Assembly: GCA_030038335.1 (NCBI GenBank)
Contig: JASHPC010000098.1
Span: forward strand, 1-25,918
Origin: Vulcanimicrobiota bacterium
Lineage (GTDB): Bacteria; Vulcanimicrobiota; Vulcanimicrobiia; Vulcanimicrobiales; Vulcanimicrobiaceae
Length of the DNA: 25,918 bases
Direction: 5' to 3'
How positions within the stretch are numbered: position 1 is the stretch's first letter; every line of letters begins with the position of its first letter. A program made the position numbers and the translations under genes. The notes beneath the pieces are model-generated. The model ran no database searches and was not told where the DNA came from. It saw only the letters and a list, made by a program, of their open reading frames with translations. Shown piece by piece: positions 14,558 to 22,500 of this stretch.

Positions 14558-15670
14558 ATGAAGTTTACTTGTAACACGAAGGACATTTCCACGGCCGTCG
14601 GTGCCGCAAGCAAGATCGTGAACGTTCACACGACCGTGCCGATTCTCTCGAATGTCTTGCTGCAATCCGAAGACGGGCGCGTCGTCGCGCGGGCGACGGA
14701 TCTTGAGCTGACGCTGGAGCTCGCCTTCAAGGCCGATGTGAGCGAATCGGGTTCGGTCACGGTGCCGGCGAAGCTCTTCTCGAGCTATCTCGGAAACCTA
14801 CCCGCAGCGAAGCTCGAGTTGAGCGGCACACCGACGCGAGCGAGCGTAAAATGCGAACGAAGCAACTACGACTTTCACGCTCTTCCAGCGGAAGAGTATC
14901 CGCCATTGCCGGCGGCGGCACGCGGCGCGCAGCTGACGATGTCGGCGAAACGCTTTCGCGAGGCCGTCGAGGCGACGATCTTTGCCGCGTCCACCGAAGA
15001 GGCGCGTGGCGCCGTTCTCATGGGCACGTTGCTCGAGGTATCGGGCGACGCCGTAACGATGATCGCTACCGACGGCTACCGCCTTGCGAAGCATCGGAGC
15101 GCGCTCGATACGGGCGTTTCCGCGGACGAACGATACATCGTGCCGTCACGCGCGCTCGCTGAGGCAGCACGCAACTTCGGCAACGCCGAAACGATTTCGC
15201 TCAACGCACTGGGATCTGCCGGCAATCAACTGCAGCTAAGTGCCGGCGACGTCTCGGTCACCGTGCGGCTCGTCGACGGACAGTATCCGAACTACCAACA
15301 GGTCATCCCCGCGAAGTTCGATCGCAAAGTGACCGTGAACACGGCAACGCTCATCGCCGGTCTGCGCCGAGCGGAGCTCGTCGCCGGTGACCGCGCATCG
15401 ATGGTGAAGCTCGCGGTCGCGAATCAAACGCTCGTGCTGACGGCGAGTTCCGACATTTCCGGAAACGCTTACGAAGAGATCGAGATCGAACAAGAGGGCG
15501 AGGATCTGACGATCGCGTTCAACGCGCGTTATCTCGTCGACATCCTGAACCACGTGAAAGGTCCTCGCACCGTCATGGAGTTTTTAGGGCCACTCTCACC
15601 TGCCGCAATTCGTCCCGCCGAATCGGAAGCCGGCGAGCAACTCTACGTGCTCATGCCCTTGCGGCAGTGA
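14558..15670 (+). CDS. dnaN: DNA polymerase III beta sliding clamp
   Basis: The beta clamp encircles DNA as a dimer and tethers polymerase III and other partners. The 370 residues are normal. Seen: the N-terminus MKFTCNTKDISTAVGAASKIV, the conserved ATDLELTLE strand, MIATDGYRLA in the second domain, VRLVDGQYPNYQQVIP before the third, and the terminal YVLMPLRQ typical of clamps. GGTGGAAG precedes the ATG as a good ribosome-binding site. The stop overlaps the recF start (GTGA). Confidence 0.97.
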   Translation: MKFTCNTKDISTAVGAASKIVNVHTTVPILSNVLLQSEDGRVVARATDLELTLELAFKADVSESGSVTVPAKLFSSYLGNLPAAKLELSGTPTRASVKCERSNYDFHALPAEEYPPLPAAARGAQLTMSAKRFREAVEATIFAASTEEARGAVLMGTLLEVSGDAVTMIATDGYRLAKHRSALDTGVSADERYIVPSRALAEAARNFGNAETISLNALGSAGNQLQLSAGDVSVTVRLVDGQYPNYQQVIPAKFDRKVTVNTATLIAGLRRAELVAGDRASMVKLAVANQTLVLTASSDISGNAYEEIEIEQEGEDLTIAFNARYLVDILNHVKGPRTVMEFLGPLSPAAIRPAESEAGEQLYVLMPLRQ

Positions 15671-16782
15671 GGCTTGCGCGGCTCGCGCTATCGAACTTTC
15701 GCAACTACGACGAGCTCGAGTTCGAGCCGCAACCCGGGCTGAACGTTTTCATCGGAAAGAACGCACAAGGGAAGAGCAACCTTCTCGAAGCGATCGCGAT
15801 GCTCGGGATAGGAAAATCCTTTCGCACGACGCGCGATGCCGACACAATCCGCACGGGGGAGCAACGCGCGATCATCCGCGGCGACGTGGTACGCGATGAC
15901 GAGGAGCGCACGACCATCGCATGCTCGATCGCGCGCTTGCCACGCGGCGCGCGAAAGACGTTCAGCCGCGGTGGACGAAACGTCTCGTACGCGGCGTTCT
16001 TGGGCACGCTCTCGGTTGTGACGTTCGTTCCGGCAGATCTGCAGATGGTCACCGGCTCGCCGTCACTGCGCCGGGCTTTTCTGAACACCATGCTCGCGCA
16101 GCAAGATCGGGCGTACTATCGAAGCCTCGCGCGTTATCAAGCGACGCTGCGTCAAAAGAACGCGCTTCTGCGCGGTCCGTCGGAGCCCGACGAAGCGCTC
16201 CTCTCGGTCTACGACGCGAGTCTTGCCGACGCCGGCGGCGCAATCATGGTCGCGCGAAGCGTTGCAGTCGAGGCACTCGCCCGCGAGGCACTCACGGTGC
16301 ATGCGGCATGGACGCATGGCGCGGAACGGCTTGAAGTGCGCTACGCGCCGAACGTCGCGACGGCGGAGACGACGGAAGAAGGCGTGCGAGACGCGATCGC
16401 GCGGCGCCAGGGCGAGCAGCGCGCGATGGAGCGCGCGCGGAAGACAACCATCGTCGGACCGCACCGCGACGACGTGACGTTCGTGCTCGACGGTGAGGCG
16501 CTTGCGACGTACGGATCGCAAGGGCAGCAGCGGACGGCGGTGTTAGCCCTGAAGGCTGCCGAATATACGGTCATGCGCGATCGAACCGGTGCTGCTCCGC
16601 TGCTTCTGCTGGACGATTTTCTCTCCGAGCTCGATGAGCAGCGTGCGGCGGCGTTTCTAACCGGTGTCGGCGAGTACGAGCAAGCCTTCGTCACCGCGAC
16701 GCATCAGCCACCGACGCTTCCCGCAAGAAGCGTACTCTTTAGCGTCGCCGATGCAGCGATCTGCGCGGAGACCACGTGCTAA
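15667..16782 (+). CDS. recF: DNA replication and repair protein RecF
   Basis: RecF is an SMC-like ATPase that helps load RecA at gaps with RecO and RecR. The 371 residues start at a GTG overlapping the dnaN stop by 4 bases. Seen: the N-terminal LARLALSNFRNYDELEFEP, Walker A GKNAQGKS (30-37), the ABC-type signature region GSQGQQRTAVLALKAAE, Walker B LLLLDDFLSELDE (about 313-325), and the terminal QAFVTATHQP. The end overlaps dciA by 7 bases. Confidence 0.97.
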   Translation: MRLARLALSNFRNYDELEFEPQPGLNVFIGKNAQGKSNLLEAIAMLGIGKSFRTTRDADTIRTGEQRAIIRGDVVRDDEERTTIACSIARLPRGARKTFSRGGRNVSYAAFLGTLSVVTFVPADLQMVTGSPSLRRAFLNTMLAQQDRAYYRSLARYQATLRQKNALLRGPSEPDEALLSVYDASLADAGGAIMVARSVAVEALAREALTVHAAWTHGAERLEVRYAPNVATAETTEEGVRDAIARRQGEQRAMERARKTTIVGPHRDDVTFVLDGEALATYGSQGQQRTAVLALKAAEYTVMRDRTGAAPLLLLDDFLSELDEQRAAAFLTGVGEYEQAFVTATHQPPTLPARSVLFSVADAAICAETTC

Positions 16783-17609
16783 GGCCGCTCTCTGAGACAC
16801 TCGCCGCGTGGTCGCCGCAAGAAGGTGGGTCGCCTGACCCGCTGCTGCTCGTAGCCGCAGCATGGCCGGAGGTCGTCGGCGCTGATGTTGCGCGCCACTC
16901 GCAGCCGACGCAGATCAGCGGCAACGATTTGATCGTCGCGACGCGGTCGAGCGCATGGAGCGAGCAGCTGAGCTTCCTGAGCGAACGGATCCTTGCATCG
17001 TTGCGCGAGCGTTTCGGGTTGCAAGAGTTGCAGCGACTGCGGTTTCGCGTGGGACGGATTGCGCGTAGCGCGCCCACGCGGCGGCCGAGCCGTTCTGAGT
17101 CACCGCGACGAAAAACCGCAGCGGTGAAGCGCGACCCGGCAGCGAGCGCAGAGGATGCCGTCGAGCGCTTTCGTGCCGCGGTAGCTCGCTCGCAGCGGGC
17201 AAAATTGGCTGCGGGGTGGAAGCAATGCAACAGATGCACGAGCTTCATTCCTTCCGACCGCGCGACGTGCACGGCATGCGCGAACGCGGCGGCGCAGGAG
17301 CGTGAGCGGCTCGTTGCGCGGCTGCTTTTCGAAGTTCCGTGGCTGGGTTTTGCGGGGATCTCGGCACTCGTCGAGGGCTTACAGCGTGACGAGTACGAGG
17401 CGATCCGGGCGCGGCTCTTGGCTGCGTGGTGGGAGACGCTCCTGCGTGCCCGCCGCGCTGGACGGGTCTCGCGCGACAGGCGGGAGCGGCTCGTCGCGAG
17501 TTCGTTCGTGATCGTGAAGAGCGGTCTCGATCCAGAGCGCATTGCGCCGGCTACGATGCGAAGCGTGCTCGGCGACGATATTTTTGACCTTTTGTATGAC
17601 AGAGAATAG
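16776..17609 (+). CDS. dciA: DciA-like helicase-loading protein (DUF721) with C-terminal zinc ribbon
   Basis: DciA proteins help load the replicative helicase in bacteria lacking DnaC/DnaI. The 277-residue product has an N-terminal DUF721 domain (about 1-95; DPLLLVAAAWPEVVGADVARHSQPTQI, NDLIVATRSSAWSEQLSFL, ILASLRERFG). A basic, disordered linker of about 95-145 follows, then a four-cysteine zinc ribbon (C151, C154, C165, C168; CNRC-x10-CTAC), and a helical, charged C-terminal region of about 100 residues that I do not recognise. Many DciA proteins end shortly after DUF721, so the ribbon and tail are the unusual parts. The GTG start overlaps recF, and gyrB follows 3 bases after the stop; the recF-dciA-gyrB order supports the call. 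The function of the C-terminal half is unknown to me. Confidence 0.82.
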   Translation: MLRPLSETLAAWSPQEGGSPDPLLLVAAAWPEVVGADVARHSQPTQISGNDLIVATRSSAWSEQLSFLSERILASLRERFGLQELQRLRFRVGRIARSAPTRRPSRSESPRRKTAAVKRDPAASAEDAVERFRAAVARSQRAKLAAGWKQCNRCTSFIPSDRATCTACANAAAQERERLVARLLFEVPWLGFAGISALVEGLQRDEYEAIRARLLAAWWETLLRARRAGRVSRDRRERLVASSFVIVKSGLDPERIAPATMRSVLGDDIFDLLYDRE

Positions 17610-17612
17610 GGA

Positions 17613-19511
17613 ATGACGACAGCGTACACGGGCGAAGCGATCGAAGTTCTGCGCGGTCTGGAGGCCGTTCGCAAGCGCCCGAGCATGTATATCGGCAACA
17701 CGTCCGAGCGCGGGCTGCACCAGTTGGTGTACGAAGCCGTCGACAACTCCGTCGACGAGGCACTCGCCGGGCACGCGCACTCGCTTTCGGTGACGCTGCA
17801 CGCGGACGGAAGCGTAACGGTCGAGGACGACGGCCGCGGCATTCCCGTCGACATCCACTCGGAAGAGAAGAAGCCCGCGGTCGAAGTCGTCATGACCATG
17901 CTCCATGCAGGAGGCAAGTTCGGCAAGGGCGGCGGCTACAAGGTGTCCGGCGGTCTTCACGGCGTCGGTATCTCCGTCGTCAACGCGCTCTCCGAGCGCA
18001 TGACGACGCGCGTGAAACGCGACGGCCACGTCTGGGAGATGAAGTTCGAGCGCGGTACGACCGTCCAAAAGCTGAAGAAGGTCGAGAAAACCGACAGGAC
18101 CGGAACTCTGCAGTGGTTCAAGCCGGACCCGGAGATCTTCGAGGCGCGAGAGTTTCACTGGGACGTTCTCCAAAAGCGCCTCCGCGAGCTCGCATTTCTC
18201 AACCGCGGGCTCTCGATAACGCTTCGCGACGAGCGCGGCGCGGAGCCTCGCGAGCGAACGTTCAAGTACGACGGCGGCATCGTCTCCTTCGTCGAGTGGC
18301 TCAACGAGAAACGTGACCCGCTCCATCCGATCGTTTCGACGCATGCCGAGCGTGACGGCGTCGACGTCGAAGTCGCGATGCAGTATACGGACACGTACAC
18401 CGACGTGCTGCACTCCTACGCGAACAACATCAACACGATCGAAGGCGGAATGCACCTGCTCGGCTTTCGAACGGCGGTAACGAACGCGATCAACGGCTAC
18501 GCGCGCAAGCGCGGTGCCCTTAAAGAGAACGACGGCTCGGTTTCGACCGACGATTGCATGGAGGGGCTCACGGCAGTTATTTCCGTGAAGCTCCAAGAGC
18601 CGCAGTTCGAAGGGCAGACGAAGACGAAGCTCGGCAACGCGAAGGTTCGTAGCATCGTCTACGCGCTCGTCAACGAACGCCTGGAGTTCTTCTTCGAAGA
18701 GAATCCGCGCTACGCGCGCGCGATCGTCGACAAGGTCATGCAGGCGCAGCGAGCGCGCGAGGCAGCGAAGAAGGCGCGCGATCTTTCGCGCCGCAAGAAC
18801 GCACTCGAAGGCTCGGGACTCCCCGGCAAGCTCGTCGACTGCAAAAACAACGATCCGCGCGAATCGGAGCTCTTCCTCGTCGAAGGCGATTCCGCGGGCG
18901 GTACCGCGAAAGGCGGCCGCGATCCGAACACGCAAGCGATCCTGCCGCTCCGCGGCAAGATTCTCAACGTGTGGAAGACGCGCCTGGACAAGGTGCTCGC
19001 GAACGAAGAGATTCGCACGATGATCACCGCGCTCGGAACGAGCTTCGGTGACGAGTTCGATCTCTCGAAGTTGCGGTACCACAAGATTATCATCATGACG
19101 GATGCCGACGTCGACGGTTCTCACATCCGCACGTTGCTGCTCACGTTTTTCTATCAGCAGATGCGCCCGCTCATCGAAGAGGGACACGTCTTCATCGCGC
19201 AGCCGCCGCTCTACGGCATTCGCAAGGGTAAGCAGCAGTGGTGGGCCTTCTCGGAGCCCGAACTCAAATCGATCATCGGTGAGGACGGCAAAGAGTTTGT
19301 CGTGCAGCAATACAAGGGCTTGGGCGAGATGGACGCGGAGCAACTCGCGCAAACGACGATGGAAACGGGGAACCGGCGCCTCAAGAAGATCAGCGTCGAG
19401 GATGCGGACGAGGCCCTTCAGGTCTTCGCGGACCTGATGGGTGAGAAGGTCGAGCCGCGCAAGCAATATATCTTCGAATACGCAAAGTCGGTAAAGAACC
19501 TCGACGTCTGA
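17613..19511 (+). CDS. gyrB: DNA gyrase subunit B
   Basis: GyrB is the ATPase half of gyrase, which introduces negative supercoils with GyrA. The 632 residues are normal for the form without the proteobacterial insert. Seen: GHKL ATPase motifs with E41 and N45 (YEAVDNSVDEA), DDGRGIP (72-78) and KVSGGLHGVGISVVNALS; the transducer lysine region EGQTKTKLGN; the TOPRIM motifs EGDSAGG (424-430) and DADVDG (497-502); and the C-terminal QYKGLGEMDAEQLAQTTM. AGGG lies 2 bases before the ATG. ParE is an alternative subfamily, but the position next to recF and the PLRGKILNVWK sequence favour GyrB. gyrA is not in the window. Confidence 0.96.
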   Translation: MTTAYTGEAIEVLRGLEAVRKRPSMYIGNTSERGLHQLVYEAVDNSVDEALAGHAHSLSVTLHADGSVTVEDDGRGIPVDIHSEEKKPAVEVVMTMLHAGGKFGKGGGYKVSGGLHGVGISVVNALSERMTTRVKRDGHVWEMKFERGTTVQKLKKVEKTDRTGTLQWFKPDPEIFEAREFHWDVLQKRLRELAFLNRGLSITLRDERGAEPRERTFKYDGGIVSFVEWLNEKRDPLHPIVSTHAERDGVDVEVAMQYTDTYTDVLHSYANNINTIEGGMHLLGFRTAVTNAINGYARKRGALKENDGSVSTDDCMEGLTAVISVKLQEPQFEGQTKTKLGNAKVRSIVYALVNERLEFFFEENPRYARAIVDKVMQAQRAREAAKKARDLSRRKNALEGSGLPGKLVDCKNNDPRESELFLVEGDSAGGTAKGGRDPNTQAILPLRGKILNVWKTRLDKVLANEEIRTMITALGTSFGDEFDLSKLRYHKIIIMTDADVDGSHIRTLLLTFFYQQMRPLIEEGHVFIAQPPLYGIRKGKQQWWAFSEPELKSIIGEDGKEFVVQQYKGLGEMDAEQLAQTTMETGNRRLKKISVEDADEALQVFADLMGEKVEPRKQYIFEYAKSVKNLDV

Positions 19512-19534
19512 GGGACCGCTAAGAGGTCGTCGGG

Positions 19535-19540
19535 TATACT
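19535..19540 (+). promoter_or_regulatory. -10-like element directly before tamB, possible leaderless start
   Basis: TATACT at 19535-19540 lies 7 bases before the GTG of tamB, so a transcript starting at the normal distance would begin at or next to the start codon. The same GGTATACT octamer forms the -10 of the rpmH promoter. No convincing -35 or extended -10 is present, and no ribosome-binding site precedes the GTG. The call is tentative. Confidence 0.4.
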
Positions 19541-19547
19541 CATAGAC

Positions 19548-22500
19548 GTGCGCAAGCGCGTCGCGATCGCTCTGGCGGCGGTCCTCGTACTCGCCGGCAT
19601 CGCCATCGTAAAACGGCACGACGCCGTGCGGTTCGTCGTCACGCACGCAGTTGCGTTGTCGACCGGATACGACGTGCGCCTGTCGGACCAGCGGATTGGA
19701 CTCTCGCACGCGGCGTTCATGGGAGTGAGCCTCTCGCAACGCGGACGCGTCGTGTTCAGCGCGCCGCGTGTCGACGTGTGGTACTCGCTGCGCGACATGC
19801 TTCCGGGGAGCGCGCATCGCTTTGGTCTCGTCGGAATCGCGGTCGAGCATCCGACGATCGCGCTCGTGAAATACCCCGATGGGACGTACGACGTTCCGCT
19901 TCCATCGCACGGGCCAACGCTTCCGGCTCCTCCCGCGCCTGGCAATCCCGTTCCGCTCCGCTTCTTCGTCAGAGTAAGCCGTGCAGCGGCGTTGCTGCAA
20001 TCTGAGGGCGCGGGTCCGTCGACGCTCGACGTACGCCGCTTCGACGTGAGCGCTCGCATCGACACCGCCGGGAGAACGCACTACGTCGTCACAGGCTATT
20101 TGGCAAGTGCGTCGCAGCCTATTCTCGCACGCGGAACGATCGACGTCGCGCGCGGTTACTCCATGCAACGATTCACCGCGCCCGCACTGCCGCTATCCGC
20201 ACTCGCGAACATGCTCCTCAACTCGAGCACGGTCGTCGTGCTTCGCGGAACGGCGCATGCCGTCGACGCGCGCATCTTCGCGCTTGCGAACTCCGGTGCT
20301 CCGTTCGCGTACCACTACTCGCTCGATTTTACGCTCGACGGGGGACGCCTCACACTTCCCGGGCTCGTGCAACCGGTCGATGCAATCGGCGGGCAGCTCG
20401 CGCTCACCGACGACGCGTTCACGCTGCGCGCCTTGCATGCGAAGCTCGTCGGCATTCCGCTACGCGCGGAGGGTGCAATCTTCAACTTCGCAAAGCCGCA
20501 GATACGTATAGGCGTGACCGGAGGCGGCGACATGACGCAGCTGCGCACTGCGTTTCGATTCTCCGAAGATCAGCCGCTCGCAGGACCGATTGCGCTCGGC
20601 ATTCTCGTCGAGGGAGCTCTGAGCGATCCGAGCGTCGTCGCCGTCGCGACGTCACCGCGTATGTACTACCATGGATTTCCGTTCGATGCACTCGACGCGC
20701 GCGTCGTGTATTATCACGACATCGTCGCGTTCGCGCCGCTTCAATTCCGCTACGGCGGCGTCAGCGCGACCGGACGCGGCACGCTCGACATCGGCGATCA
20801 CGTGCGCGAACGTATGGACCTGCACTTTGAAGCGCCGGCGAATCGATTGCCGTACGTGGGCGCGCTGCTCGGCAGCGAGCCGCTCTCCGGCGACGCGAAC
20901 GTCGACGGCTCGGATCTGCTCGTGCGCGTCGCAGGATCGATGGCGGCATCTCGCGGCATCGGCGACGCAGCCGCGGTCTTCGACTTCGCGCAGAACGGCG
21001 TTGCGAACGTCGCGCCGTTCTGGATGCGCGCCGGTCATGGTGAGGTCGATGCAGGCTTTCACCTCGACAGGCCGGACGGCACGAGTGCGTTTTGGATCGG
21101 CGGCGACGACGTAGCAATGCGTGGTGCGAGCGTGCCGAACGCGCTGCCGGACGTCGCGCTGCCGCAGATGCCATCCATCGAGGGACGCGTGCACGACCTT
21201 CGTCTCGTTGGCGGTGAGCAGCGCGGCGCGATTGCGATGGCCGGCAGCGTCAGCGCAGGGCCGACGGCGATCGCGTCGATTCCGTTCGATACGCTGACGG
21301 CGGACTTCGACGGAACGCTTAACGGAGCGTCTATCAATTATCTTGCCGCGACGGGTCCGTGGGGACGCTTCTCCGGCAGCGGTGTCTTCTCCGGAACGTC
21401 GATCGTCACGCGCGGCTTCTTCGATGGTAATCTCGACGCGCTCGAGCCGCTCATCGGCGGAGTTCCGGCGCACGGAGCGGCGCGCGGGGTGCTCGCGGTG
21501 GGCGTCGAGCCAAGCGGCATCATCGTTCAGACGCAGGGCCTGCAGTTGCGCAACGCTGCTGTCGACGGTGTTCCAATCGCGAGCGCCGACGGAACGCTCG
21601 AGCTCGGATCGAGTGCGGTGCGCGTTTACTCGGCGCACGTGCACGCGGCGTCGGGGGACGTCGTCGCGTCCGGCAGTTACGGCTTTCACGCCTCGAGCAG
21701 AGCCGACGCTCTCGCGTTCGTCGCAGCCGATCTCGACGCGGCGGCGCTACGCGGGGCGGGGCTCCCACTGGATCGCGGACGGCTCGCGGTTACCGGCTCG
21801 CTGTCGCAAGGTGCCGCGATGCCGAGCTTTTCGGGAGTCGCAAGCGTTGCGAACGGTGAGATCGGGGGATACGACCTCGCGGGGAACGCGACGCTCGGAT
21901 TCAACGACGAACGCGTTACGTTTGACGACGTCCTCGCGGGAATGAACGGCATCTACGGATTCGCACACGGCGACATCGCGAACGTGACCTCGAGCGCGCC
22001 GTCTCTGGATCTGCACGCCATTGCGCCGGCAGGCGACGTCGCGTCCGCCCTGCACAGCATGCGCGTCCCCACGTATTCTATGGAAGGAACGTTCAACGCC
22101 GATCTTGCGATCGGGGGAACGACGGCGGCACCGACGGTCTTCGGAACGGTCGGACTTCCGGCGGGAAGCGTGAATGGTCTGCCATTCTTGGACGGAGACG
22201 CGCAGATCGTTGCCGGCGCCGGCGCGGTGAGCGCGCAGAACGGAAGCGTGCTCGTCGGAACGACGCGCGCGTCGTTCGACGCCGGCGTCTCGCGCGACGC
22301 AAGCACGATTCACGTGCGAGCGCCTTCGGCGACGTTCTCGGATTTCAACAACTTCTTCGACACTGGCGACACGCTCAGTGGCTCGGGCTCCGTCGACCTC
22401 AACCTCACAACGGCCGGTTCTCGCGTAGCGACGAGCGGACACGTCGACGTGCGCGCCTTTAGATATCGAAGCCTTCCTATAGGCGATACGCGCGCGAATT

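Noticed and set aside
18006..18019. Second parS candidate (GCGTGAAAC half-site) in gyrB
   Set aside because: Only one half of the palindrome is present; the other half does not match.
17379..20168. Very long open frame (929 codons) on the minus strand opposite dciA, gyrB and the start of tamB
   Set aside because: It lies antisense to clearly recognisable genes, is rich in arginine and has no family motif; such frames are common opposite GC-rich coding DNA.
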